Source: Varroa destructor
Taxonomy: Eukaryota; Arthropoda; Arachnida; Mesostigmata; Varroidae
Assembly: GCF_002443255.2 (NCBI RefSeq)
Contig: NW_019211455.1
Location: 39,475,449 to 39,539,448, forward strand
Direction of reading: 5' to 3'
DNA length: 64,000 nt
The notes under the pieces are model-generated. The model was not told where the DNA came from, ran no database searches, and saw nothing but the letters and a program-made list of their open reading frames with translations. The translations under genes and the position numbers were made by a program. Positions 39,346-51,052 of this stretch are shown piece after piece. The stretch's first letter is position 1; each line of letters opens with the position of its first letter.

Positions 39346-39599
39346 AAATAAATAATGCAACTCCAAAGGGGTTCTAAAGAGAGAGTTACCACCCTCGATA
39401 AACGTCTTCAGCCAGCCGTTGCTTCGTTTCTACATTGAAACGAAACGCTTGCATTCTCATTGCCTGCCAGTCGGATTATTTCCTTAGGGCAATGGCCACC
39501 TGCCTGCTCTTTTACTGTAGGTAGTCCGATCTTGACCAACCCGCCCCGTTTATTTTGTTCTACCTTCAGAGTTGCTGACTTTGATTGTGATGCAGAGCG

Positions 39600-39827
39600 C
39601 AGGTGTTACTATATAACGAGGACAAGCAGCATCTCGTATTGTTGGGTCATGTGCGGAACACGTTTCGGGGCCTTGAAACGAAAGTAGCGCCAAAGGGAAA
39701 GCAGCAGAAGAAAATAGAAGGAGACAGAAAAGCGGGCCAACAGCCCCCGACGATGAAATATTTCAATGGAATTGACCTCGGCATGATGGGCAATGGCGTC
39801 GGGAGCTGTTGGCATGTCGAACATTAA
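39600..39827 (+). pseudogene. Non-LTR (LINE) retrotransposon 3' end relic
   Basis: The frame HLVLLGHVRNTFRGLETK, later GKQQKKIEGDRKAGQQPPTM and then KYFNGID, follows the C-terminal pattern of endonuclease/reverse-transcriptase LINE proteins (FGHV.R...LE..I..GKVEG.R.RGRP...W.DGI). Neither the reverse transcriptase core nor a poly(A) end was found, so this is a short scrap. The stretch just after it (to about 40060) is also GC-richer and partly open. The call rests on pattern resemblance by eye. Confidence 0.5.
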
Positions 39828-42800
39828 GGTGCGGCAGAGGTAGTTTTGTCGGATGAGGGCCTAACTGTGCTGATCAGGTAACGTGCCTAACGGTGGCCGG
39901 TGATCCTATCCACAGCAAGCGAGGAAGAAACAAGGGGACCAGTGAAAGGCTACCAAGGAAAGGACCTATTTGGTCAGTCTTAAAGGGGATCGCCGAAGGC
40001 CGAATCAAACTTCGATTGCACCCCTGGGCATGCTTGAGAATAGATAAGGGCCAGCGTAGCTAAACTGTATCGATACTGCTAATATTATAGAAGAATACGT
40101 AAAAGTGGACAAGGTCGTGACTGTAATAGTAGTTACGTTTGCCATCTTGAATCGTCATACGTTGGCCCAGTGGATTGAAAATTATCGCCTGCAAACCACG
40201 TTTGCAGTAGCCACCAGTAGAAATGTCCACAAGTGTCGCTAAACCGAAGGGAAAATTGACGTAAACATATGCTTGTTACGGAAACTATGAAAGTGGCACA
40301 TATTAGTAAGACAGAGCCTGTTGTGTTAATACTGAACGCCAAATAGGAAATTGGGCCTTAAAACGTGCCGTCTGCTGGCAGCCTCATTATCCTCTTTGGC
40401 TCTTACTTTTGATGGCTTTTCCTGATTTTCCTTCGTTGTGCCTTAGTCATTGTACAAAGACGCGCGTCGTTGTGTGTCTACAGACGGACATGCGTAGACC
40501 AGCACGTATTTCTAGACTTAGCGTGTAAACACGTTACAAGGGGATACGCTTTTCGACACACTCGGACACGTCTAAGTGTCGGTTGAAAAAAAGATTTGAG
40601 GCAAATGAGGGATGTTCGAAGCCCACAGATAGCCCTAAATATTTGAAAGTTACGTAGCTTAGAAAGAACATGATAGTGTTGAAACGTTAATATACTTTAA
40701 GCATAGAAACTAGAGAACTCGTTTCTGATTAGTTTTCTTATTGTCAGTTCCTAAGCTTTTGTGCAAAATATCCAATGAAATAGTTAGCCTAAAACACAGT
40801 TTCAGCGGATCTGTGTGAAAATTAAGCTTGTCAAATTTGTCAACAAGCTGAATCAAGCTTGTTGTTTGGGTGGGGCTTACATAAATGGATACAAGCAACC
40901 GAGGATTAGCGTTAATAGGTCACTTGAAGCGGAAAAAAGGACGCTACCATGGTGTTGGAGTTATTGGTAGCTTTGCTGTAAGCAGTTAACTGCGACTAGG
41001 AATCACCAGGGGATTCGGGAAATGGACAAGATTAGTATCGAACACAAATTGAAACCTAGTATCTAGGAAGCGACTCAGAGCTAAAGATTTTAATAGCGAA
41101 AAAGCGTTTATGCCCGGAATGATAAAAAAAAAAGTTGGTCAGATCAATACCGCCGTACAATACCGACAGACATATACTAAGATGAATACTTTTAAAGCTG
41201 TTCGGGTGGAAGAAAATTCTCAGTTAGGAAAAACCGTCATCTGAACATGCTGCCACTGAGAATAAAGAGAGAATTGTATAAACTATACCACAAAAAATGT
41301 TTTCCCTAATCTTGTCTTGTCATGTATTGGAATGACCGGACACTACCCAAAGTAATAACGAGGTGGGCTTTTATAGTGGTCCATGCTGTCTGACGTAAGA
41401 GAGCAAAAGGACACTTATTATGGCCGCCGTCTACCTATAAAGTGTAACCACCTCAGACTGTGATATCACTTTGATTGAAGTGCACCTTCTGTAAACGCTT
41501 GAATAAAACCTCATTCGCTTTCATTTAATACAATCCAGTTCCTAGGACACACTGAAAACAGGTCAAATTCTTAAAGAGCTCATTAGCAGGACTATTCGAA
41601 AAACGACGAAGTCGTAGAGATGTCATAGGTGAATGTACTGGATCGGTCATTATGTGGGTCTGGGCACAATTTTTGTTGCATTTAGTTTTGTATAGCCCAC
41701 CCGACATCCAATATGACTCGATCTCTCTAGCGTCGTTGCTATTTCGCACTGGGACACCATCATCATTTTCGGAGCCGCAGCAACGCAACAGCTCGCGAAC
41801 GTTAAGTTGCTATGAAATAGAAAAATGATTGCATCTGTCCTGCAACACCTTTTTTCCGCCTGTGTTGCTTATGGGCCTTCATTCTCGCTGTTCTACTCTA
41901 GTTCGGAGGGCTTGCACCGATTTCGCCTGCCCTTGATGGAGCAGTAGCGTTCTAAGGAAGACGTGGTCGGAGCTTTTCTGCTCTCAGAGAGCCGTCGCTA
42001 TTGCTGGCACTGGCATCGTCATCGCGGTTTCTCTAGTCGTGAAAGAGGCAGCAAACGCTGGTTTTACGAAATGGTGTTTTGTTTCAATTGTTCGGCCCAT
42101 GTCGGAATTCTATAGAGGAGAAGGGGCAATGTGTAGAGAAAATGCGAGAAGACTGTTGTTTGTCAAAAGAGCCTATTGCGTTTCTACCTTGAAATGCCTT
42201 CCGTCTCAAGTCAAATTAGGCCTTGTAGTGAATTTATATAGTGAATTTACAACACACATTAAGTTACGACGCCGATTTTTCTCGCTACCCGCTCGAAAAA
42301 CGGCTAATGGAATGCTCGGCGATAGCACATAATACTGCAGACTTATGTCTTCATGCAAAATATTGGACTGTGCACGATTTTCGAGGCTAATTGAAATATT
42401 CAACCGGAACAGGTGGGGTGAAAAGAGAGGAGCTTTCCACAAAACAAAGTGTCACTGCTATAGCAGCTGAGATGTATTGGTAAAATGTTTAAATATGACA
42501 CTAAATCTAAGTTTTATGTACGATTGCTAAGGTGTGAGGTCTGGTACGTCTGGTGTATTCAAAAGCTGACATATATTTTTGGTGCGTGAGGTTCTTCCTA
42601 ACCCGGTATACAGATATAAACTTTCGTAGCTTATCTGAATCTTGTATCTCAAAAACAACGCTATTCATAACTGAACGTTCCTAGAAATCTAACAATGAGT
42701 GCCTTCAGTTCAGCATATATTTAGTATAACTCAATAAAGATTGCATATTGGATAATAAATAGGAGGGAAGAAAAAGGCATTTTCAAAGACTTTTCCTCAT

Positions 42801-44902
42801 GCATGACTCGCTAACTTTTTTTTGGGTGCACTCGTTAGCGTCCTTTAGTGAAATGGGAATTTGCTCAGTACAAATAAGTCTCTGTTTAATCTAACTATTT
42901 TATTAGCTAACCAACGTTGATGTAAGTGAAAGCTACAACTAATATATAAGTATATATAGTTTATGATTCTGCTGTAGACTTTCGTTTGAAACGGATCACG
43001 TAATTAATTGAAAACTAGAAGGTCAAAAGTCAGTTAAGAGGCTTCAAAACCGTTCAAGTCCTAAAAAATTCCTCAAAAATCTTCTATCAAAATACATAGA
43101 TTAAAAATAGCCTGTATTTTGTGGCCCACTGGGTTATGGATACATGAATAAAGGCTTGTGAAACCGCAGATGAGCCAGTACAGCGATCTGTGAATCGTGC
43201 TGCTGTCCCATCTGTAGCGATAGACAGGTATCGAGTGAAATTGACCAGTGACATGACCACAGACCTCCTGAAGCCCCTTCCGTGACGGCACTTGTTAATG
43301 AAAAAAAGTCCGCAGCAAAAAAACAAGTTGTACGTTCAACTTAAATTCTGTATAATTCGACTCAGTTTCAAATCTACCGTACGCAATCCTTGCAGCAGGC
43401 AATGGCAATACTTAAGTTAGTTTTCCAAGGGCAAGACTACCAGAAATAACGCTATTCTGGCACAAAACCAGATGCAATTACTTTGAATTCATCGAAAACA
43501 GCAATCTATATTCTACCCACGTTCTCAGTAGATATTGTCTGAGTCGATAGCCACTTACAAGGTAGTTTCCGCTTTTGTACCATGCTATTATACTTGGTAT
43601 TACCTTCGGCTTGTGAAATGTAAATTTTTTAACATTCGCCATTAACTGATACGAAATATATTCTTCACGAACTGATACCTTAGCCTTTATTTAAGGCCAC
43701 ATAGAAAGCAGGTGAACGTAGATTCGTACGTTGTCTTAATGGAACGCTCCTTTCTTATGCTTCGACGTATAAGCACGATCTCAGCTCGCCTTCATGTTGG
43801 ATTGTATCCGAAGTAGAACCGAGAAGAGTGGCCGGAAGAAAGCAACTAGACAGAAAATGACACACGTCTACGTATGTGTATTTATACAGTGAGCTTCGAC
43901 ATTCGCAAGGACATTACACTAATGTTAGCTAATCTAGTTTGAAACGGGGAGATAGGGCGCCGGCCATCTGCGTTATGCTTCCGAATCAATACAAATGAAC
44001 AAAGGAGAACTAGATCCATATGAGCGAGTTTGCTGAGGGTAACCTTTAACTATCCTACTACTATTACGTGGTCCTATTCATGTTTCTCGCCTGCTGCTGA
44101 AAGGACACTGGTAGAGTGCTAAGAACTGTTATAGGCTATTCGTGAAAGATCGAGATGCAACGCGGGACGGGCATTCAAAGATAAGAAAGGGGTTAGGACC
44201 AGTAGAAGAATCGATAAAACTCGTTACTGAAATTAGCTCGTTTCACGTCCTTTAAACTTCTTTACTAGAAAATGCCGAGTAGACAGCACGCGCCAGAGCA
44301 CAGTCGAAGGCCTTTTATGAACGTTGATGCTCTTGATAAAACTACGACTTGAATCGTTGACCATAAGGCTGAACCGCAACGAAAACCATATTACGTTCTT
44401 TTGAATTTATTTACATATTACATATTTAAGAATGAAACCCTTACGTTTATTTAGACAACGTAAAATCTACTCTTATTATATGTTGCCGCTGCGTTTTTTT
44501 GCGATCTAGCTCGCAGTTGAAACCTTTTATCCTGTACGATTCGCATCAACCATCAAATTTTCTTTTATTATGTGTACATCAATTTATTCGTCAAACAGCC
44601 TTTCAAACACTTTCCGGATACTCGATACTTTTATGCGTGTCAGACTCTAGATAGTCCTTCCTCTATATAACTTTAGACCCGTACAAAGGAGTATTCGTAT
44701 GCCTCTAATGTTTATTTGTTACATGACACTAAAACGTTAATTTTCTTCCTATATATTGTCCATAGATGCTGAACAAATCATTATTCATACCGGCTTTCTA
44801 GCGTACGTAAAACAGTCTTAGAAAGCCAGCCACGGGCCGACGCATCAGTAGGTGTTTCGAAGTGACTGTACAACTTGTGCACTTTTCTGAGAAATCGCAA
44901 CA
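39828..44902. other. No clear gene; includes 5' flank of the dual-IQ gene
   Basis: A plus-strand stretch to 40060 stays open for 67 codons without ATG, possibly LINE-derived. A candidate minus-strand exon at 41.5-41.8 kb is listed separately. No TATA box was obvious upstream of 44903. Confidence 0.5.
41525..41814 (-). CDS. Possible terminal exon, unidentified
   Basis: On the minus strand a good acceptor (ATTTTTCTATTTCATAG) precedes an open frame QLNVRELLRCCGSENDDGVP and onward to TAA at 41525-41527 (about 96 codons). A second frame of the same stretch is also open for about 55 codons, which weakens the call. A GC-rich patch just upstream at 41930-42040 could hold a preceding exon, but donor phases did not fit cleanly. 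Confidence 0.22.
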
Positions 44903-44925
44903 ATGAAGGCCAACGGAGAAAACGG
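44903..44925 (+). CDS. Exon 1 (start codon) of dual-IQ protein
   Basis: A 23-nt coding piece encoding MKANGEN plus two bases (GG). The ATG sits in a good context (CAACAATGA) and the exon is followed by the donor GTAGGT at 44926. It was assigned because its phase-2 end is completed by the leading T of the next exon, giving Gly at residue 8, and no other upstream ATG-plus-donor pair of this phase was noticed. The exact start is inference: a different upstream exon 1 outside what I could recognise would change only the first eight residues. Confidence 0.65.
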
Positions 44926-45007
44926 GTAGGTTTGAAGCATACGCCTATTAATTACACTAACATAGTTATCTATTGAAGCTCACCCGAGATCGTGCACTGC
45001 ATGCATG

Positions 45008-45033
45008 TATATATATATATATATATATATATA
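45008..45033. repeat. (TA)n microsatellite
   Basis: About 13 TA units, about 80 bp after exon 1 of the dual-IQ gene, within intron 1. Confidence 0.95.
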
Positions 45034-45361
45034 AGCAGTTCAGAGGCGTACTCTGATGTGCAACGCCTTTGCGAACCTGCAATCAATCTCTTAGAACATA
45101 AATAATAGAAATACTGTTAAGTATGAGTGTTAGAGTTTCACTGATCGAGCTCAATTTGTTTTATGTTTTTGGATTTATGTTAAACCCAATGTAAGTACCA
45201 CGCAAATGGTGGTAATAAAATTTACAATTGTTAAAGCGTGGATATACCTACTTGTTACTTCTTGGTAAATGAAGGCCGTACTATTTAGACCAGTAGCCTA
45301 CATGTTGATAAAAAAAATCCGCAAACATTTTTTAACTTCTGATGTGATATAATTGCAAATA

Positions 45362-46250
45362 TCAGCATTTTGTGGCACCGCCTCTGGCACCGATAACTGC
45401 CGCCATTTTTTGGGGCGTGCTTCTAGTGCAGTTGTTCGCTGTCTCAGCCATGAGCAAATTCTATTGCCATACCTCGGCGATTTTTCACAGAGGCTTAGAA
45501 CATTTATTACTTTCCCGAACCCGTAATTTTACGATTTCTTAGGCATTTTTTTTTTTTAAATGAAACTAAGGTCTGTCGAATTTGAAGACTATGACAGGAC
45601 CTGAGCGTCGTGGACAGTGAGTACCCAAGCTCTGTGACAAAACGCCCCATCGTGCTTGAAGCCGTAGTTACCCTCAGTGAACCATTCCCATACCTGAGAT
45701 GCATCTTGCTTCCTCAGATCCTTTTGTTTCGGTTCCTTGCTGGAACCTCAACATATGCGAAACGTATTATCTCAGTACCTTTGCCAGAAGTCACGGACCG
45801 GGTCATAAATCTTGATGGATGTTTGATTTTCGGCGCAAGTCAATTATCAGGAATTCGTTCGTCAATATATTTGAAGTCATGATAGACATTTTTTCCGACA
45901 ATTTCGAAATAAAGTTCGTTAGAGAAGTAGACTTTTTTAGTCGCAGCTTTCAGTGATTTGAAGTAGCAACGTTCAAGTTTTGACCGGCCTCGCCCAAAGA
46001 AGACGGGCTCGTTTCTTACGAGCCTTCAAGCAGAGTTTCTTGATAAGCTGATCGCTTTCGAGCCTAACCTTTTTTGAATTGCTAGCGAAGCGAAATCTTT
46101 GACACAGCGGGTCCACGGTCTTTCAGTCTGCTCTGGAAACGTCGTACGTGGCAAAGGTATCTCCTTGGACTTTGTAGATAATTACACGTCCTTTTTGTCT
46201 CGTAGTACACCTTTCTAGATTCCCGTTGTTAGTGATGTTACGCAGTAACG
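45362..46250 (-). pseudogene. Tc1/mariner-type transposase relic, frameshifted
   Basis: Read on the minus strand, conserved Tc1 blocks appear in the right order but in several frames. They are a helix-turn-helix linker-like segment VIIYKVQGDTFATYDVS (46136-46187), KARKKRARLLWA (about 45986-46024), HDGAFCHRAWV (45623-45660; the DGAPCH block near the second catalytic Asp), NSTDLSFI (45560-45583; usual NSPDLNPIENLW) and the C-terminal MAAVIGARGG ATKC-stop (45362-45406). Stops and indels separate them, so it is inactive. Terminal inverted repeats were not recognised. It lies inside intron 1 of the dual-IQ gene on the opposite strand. Confidence 0.7.
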
Positions 46251-49200
46251 GCGGCAGTATTTTTTCCTTTCCCTAGCAATGTTGACGAGTGCATAAGACG
46301 TTTCGGCAGACTCACATTTGTGCTGTGCCGACCAGTGTCTTCTGCTCTTCAGTAACATCTATTCTTCTATCAATTTCGACATTTTACGTATGAAAACGTG
46401 CAAAATCACCAGGAAGCGCTTCACCACCACCATACATGTGCATAGTATAAAGTATTAGAATTAACCGTGACTATTTGAAATTCGGTTGCAGAAATCTATT
46501 GCGTTTGTGATTATTTAAATACAGATCATTTGTCAGCAGTTTGAGGACGATTCGTTCATCGACACATATACGATACCAGTGTAAAGTAACACAGTTTTAT
46601 TTTATCTAGTTTCATTAGTTTTATTATTCTAATAGCTGTTTAAAAAAGTCCCGCTATAGTGTGTTGCAATTGGCTAATACATATATATTTATATTATATA
46701 TATATGGCTGCTTACCATAAGCCTGTTGACGTTTTTAAAAATTGGTAAGAATTTGGATATGCTTATTATTATTATTATCGCTTATTGCTCGAGGCTAGGA
46801 TTCAGGTCGAATCCAAGGCCGAATTTAAATATGCGCGGGTAAATACGCTTTTGAACGATATCAAAATAATCCTAATTAATCATTGTCAAAAAGCGATTTT
46901 TTAACTAATTTGAATACATTTTGCTACAGTTTGAACATTGGCATATTTTTTCAATAGCTGCTCACCCGCTAATTAGCTGGCACTGCTCAAACTTAACTTT
47001 GTCCTACAATGCGGCTCGTAATGTACCACTGTATAATCGTATATGACGTCACACGGCCGTTGAGGAATCACCTTTTCTAGTACCAAACTGGATATATAGA
47101 GCCACCGTCTCGACCAAATTATGGATTTTCGATCCTCAATTTTTCGACAGATACGATCAGTGTCGCTTGTCATTTTGCAATGGACGACGTTAGTCAGCAG
47201 AAAGGTCGAGTACTTACGTGACGCAGCCTTAAGCTTTATGAGCTTTTCTCACTAGCTAGGCCTTTGTTTTCATTCAGTTGTAACAATGCAGGCTGTCTAG
47301 GGTATTAGTATATTACTCATAATCTACCTCTGATACGTTTCAAATAGTTGTAAGTGTAAGTCTTATTAGGTGAAGCGAGCTTGTGGCTAATCCGCCGATG
47401 GGTATATGCTTCATATAGGTGTATATGTTGAAAGTTTTTTATCGCAGGTAAATGATGAAGTGGAGTTACGTATAAATAAACACCATAATTATACAAGTAA
47501 CAGATACTGAAACAGGAACCAAACAAAAAAACATTGAGAAGGTACCATATTTTAAATAGATCATGCGTATGTCTTTTTGTGCTGAAAATAACAAAAGTGA
47601 CTTTTCCGTGCCCGGTTCAAACTGTCGCACACCAGGTATACAGCCTAATTTCAGAAAGAAAAAGGTCGAAATAAAGTGTGCATTAGGGCTCGCTAACTTT
47701 TTATCTTCCACGAAAGTTTTAATAATAAAAGATAGGGCATAAATAATGGTGTCTCGTTTCATATTGCCGTTCCACGGGAATAGTTTACCAGTAAGGGACA
47801 TTTGATTCAAAATGGCCTTGTGTAAATCCACGACTTGACGGAAAGAGGCAGCGCCATCGAAAAAAGTGATAGGCTATCTATCCGTAAGTGTTTACAAAGC
47901 GTGTCCATCGACCCGTATAATTTATTGCGGTTTAAAGTTATCTACGGACGGATAAAGGCGATTGATTTACTAGCAACGACAAGTACTATTGGAATTTCCA
48001 CTACGGAATCGAATATGTTATGCGCTACGGATAACCAGGGACGTCTTATTGTGATCCGAATGTATAGATTGTTTTGCGGACTATTTTGAACTAATCTCAT
48101 CTGAGTTGCCATTAAAATTTCGCTTCTAATCGCATTGATCCTAAACAGACTTAAAGCCTATATTTACTTGAAACTCTCTACTTAGTATTGCAGGCTACCA
48201 CCACTGAAACACTCTTCCAATAGTATAGATATCTAGATATTATGTAAAACGTGTACTCGGTTTTTTCACATGAATGAGACGCGAGAAAAAGCCCTTACTC
48301 TGGACGATTTATAAACGAAGTCCACGTCTCTGGAAGATGTATCAATTTGAATTTCTGAAATTGAAATCGCTTCTAATTTTTTTTTTCACTTGTAACCTTC
48401 TTTTTACTTAACTCGCACTGCCATTTTCCGCTCCTTTCGGTATCTTTAAGGCTTCTCTCGCCTTTCTCGATTTCTTCTACCCGCTAAAATAGCTGCGTTA
48501 ATAGCGGGTTGACTACAGAGGTTAGCTGTGCCGCAATAGATTGTCTGATATCATAACCGCCAACTGGATAGTTACGAAGCCGGAACAGGTGCGCCACGTG
48601 GTGGGTGTATAACTAGCAACGCAATAACCTTGTATACGTATATGAATTAGCCAACTAATGACAAAATATATTATTATTAGAGTGGAATGAGGCTTTATAA
48701 TCGTGTTGATGACTGATGGCTGCTTTGTCTCTTCTCTCTAGAAAGACGGGTCCACATACAGTGTACCGTTCGACTTGCGCAATAATAGCAGGCGTTGTAA
48801 TGGTTGAGGATGCAAGACGACTATAGAAAATAGAAGCTGAGTTAACTGTCAGAGGAGAAATGCAGCCCGGTTCCACGTGACGCCTCGCCATGCTCAGATC
48901 ATTTAAGGAGACAAGATACTTTTAGTGGATAGGTTTTTTAGTAGTGATTCTATTAGTAACAGTTAGGAGTTCAACAAGTTCAAATCAATATAAATATTCT
49001 ACTTTACTGAGATGAAAGGTGATTTGTACCGTCGTTTCCTGTGCTAATTCTTCCGTGGTCTTGCTGAAAGCACGCCTAGGGGCTAATCGGCTGCCATAAT
49101 ATATAAAATAATGAAATCTAATCACTTCTATATACATATATGATGAATACACAGCGATAATAACTAATTTTAAACCTCACTTGTGAGGAAGATAGATAGC

Positions 49201-49267
49201 TCACTAGAAGAGCCTCTTATAGACAAGTTCTTCATGAAATGATTCTTTTTTTGATTTTGTCAAACAG

Positions 49268-49412
49268 TGACGCCTCGACATCTTCTGCAGAGCAGCAACT
49301 TGCTGATGAGCTCGCCGATATTGATTTAAACGACTCTGAATTAGCCCAAGCCGCATCAAAGATTCAAAAACAGTTTCGCGGACTCAAAAAAGGAGGCGCC
49401 TTGGCAAAAAAG
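49268..49412 (+). CDS. Exon 2: first acidic-IQ module
   Basis: Preceded by a pyrimidine-rich acceptor (TTTTTTTGATTTTGTCAAACAG) and followed by AAG|GTACGC. It encodes residues 8-56: a Ser/Thr-rich start, the acidic segment ADELADIDLNDSEL, then the IQ core KIQKQFRGLKK and a short basic tail ending in ALAKK. Ile40, Gln41, Arg45 and Gly46 hold the IQ consensus. It ends in phase 0. If the donor is not used, the frame runs on to a stop at 49470-49472. Confidence 0.88.
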
Positions 49413-49649
49413 GTACGCATCGAAATGCAGCTATATCTAATCTGCGTAGGTCAAGGCCAAAAATATTTTTGACAATTTGAGAGAGGTTCTTCCTTATCAA
49501 ACAACCATTGTTTCAATCTTGAAAGGAGTAAACACAAATTTATCGGGCTAGTGTCATCGAAACGTGGGCTATTGATGCTATCATCGGACCGACCCGTCAA
49601 GTCCATACATTTTTCAGAAGTATTAAATGTAACAAAATTTACACCTCAG

Positions 49650-49679
49650 GTTGCGTTTCGACGGTCTGACTCCCATTAA
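49650..49679 (+). CDS. Possible alternative last exon of the dual-IQ gene
   Basis: Inside intron 2 a strong-looking acceptor (TTTACACCTCAG at 49638-49649) is followed, in the phase left by exon 2, by nine codons (VAFRRSDSH) and TAA at 49677-49679. Use of it would give a 65-residue, single-IQ isoform close in size to vertebrate PEP-19. Inference only; short matches like this arise by chance. Confidence 0.2.
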   Translation, partial: VAFRRSDSH

Positions 49680-50983
49680 AAGGGGACAGACTCTCGAAAG
49701 ACACATACATCGCGAAGATAAAATGGAAGACTGACAAAGCTCGACACCAGGCCATTCATGGCCGAAAGAGTTAGCTTGGCATAACAATAACAGGTGACCA
49801 CTGCAATAAAATAAAAAGTTGCAATACCGTCAAAGATTCAACGTTAAGCCTAATACACGATATATGAGAAGCAACTAAGCAAGAGGAAACCATCACCATA
49901 CTGATAATAAAACTGATTTATCACATCAGCCCATAAGTTTAATTGTCACTAATATCATTATAGTAATTAATTAGACAGGATTTGCCATCATACTGTATGA
50001 GTATGATGACCTAGTAGATAAACACTATTTGCTAAAAAAAAAAATGTATTTAATTTCTTTTTTGCGCACACGTCAGGAATAATTTTATTGTTAGTTTACT
50101 ATTTACAACAAGTAATTGGGTGCTATCTAATCATCCACTCCCTGGACCTTACGCATGTCATCGACCATCGGTCTACGTAGGCTGAATACCAATGACATGT
50201 GTATTAGGCCAATTAGGTGATGCATCGATGACGTCGATTGCCTTTTTTTTTTTTACATTTTCTTACGTTTGTTATGCCTCACAACAATGAAACACAAACT
50301 GAGTTATAAATATAATAGACATATATTGTCGATAATGGATCGTCGAATACTTGAGAACATTTATTTAAGTATCTCTATTTATAAGGAGACGATTGGCTGT
50401 CTACGCTCACAACTCAAGTACGAATCAATTTTTCCTCGATTTGGTGGTTTACTATGCAAGAAATCAAGTGAGAATTATATGCTGTACACGAGTAATCATA
50501 AGAGGATTTCGTGATTATTGAAAAAGATATTGTCTGCATCTTTCGTTGTCGCCTACATAGGTTTCTGCCTCTAGGTATCATACGGATTGGGGGCCTCATA
50601 GGGTGAAGAGATCTAGAGCTTCGTTCCGTTCTAGCCAATACTGCTAAGCCACCCGTCAAATCCGATCGACCCATCATATATATCTGTGTTAACAGTAAAG
50701 TGTTGGCGGATTCGATTACGGTAGCCTGCTATAGTTCTTTTAAATGTAAGAACCATTAGGAACAGGATTTATTTAAAATTGTTATTGATTAATTAAGTGA
50801 ACTTAACTTTCATTCAAACACTGAGATATGGCTACGATTCTTTAAAGCCATTTCACCGTTAAGCGTAGTGATAGGTTATAAATGAATTTGGAGAGCACAA
50901 GAACGAGCACAAAACAATCGATAGCGTTGTTATAAGTTTCTACAAGTTATTTAATCGCAAAAGACTATGGTAATCCATTACAG

Positions 50984-51052
50984 GAGAGTGATACGCCGTC
51001 TGCGCCCGTTGAGCCGAGCCCACCCCCAGAAGTAGAGAAAACTGAAACGGAT
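50984..51052 (+). CDS. Exon 3: Pro/Glu-rich linker
   Basis: A 69-nt symmetric exon (phase 0 to 0) of 23 codons, ESDTPSAPVEPSPPPEVEKT then ETD. It is bounded by CATTACAG and the consensus donor GTAAGT. Because it is symmetric it could be skipped without changing the frame, bringing the two IQ modules together. The low-complexity, acidic, proline-rich composition suits a flexible linker. Confidence 0.82.

Larger units (their letters stand above)
26476..39599. other. Gene-poor interval
   Basis: Minus-strand sequence at about 26.5-27.5 kb may continue the copia relic. A GC-rich patch at 35.70-35.94 kb is open in several frames on both strands without a recognisable product. The rest is AT-rich, with T-rich tracts near 27.07, 27.18 and 37.19 kb. 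The low-confidence exons at 28.1 and 37.3 kb and the 32.5 kb hairpin are listed separately. Confidence 0.5.

Noticed and set aside
43087..43326. Minus-strand frame containing ATDGTAARFTDR, faintly like the TDGA.AM block of hAT transposases
   Set aside because: Only three adjacent residues fit; no second hAT block nearby.
46800..46825. B-box-like GGTCGAATCC
   Set aside because: No cloverleaf could be drawn around it on either strand.
47466..47831. 121-codon minus-strand frame in intron 1 of the dual-IQ gene
   Set aside because: At this base composition I estimate a stop in about 6% of codons, so a few frames of this length are expected by chance in 64 kb; codons are AT-driven and no domain is seen.
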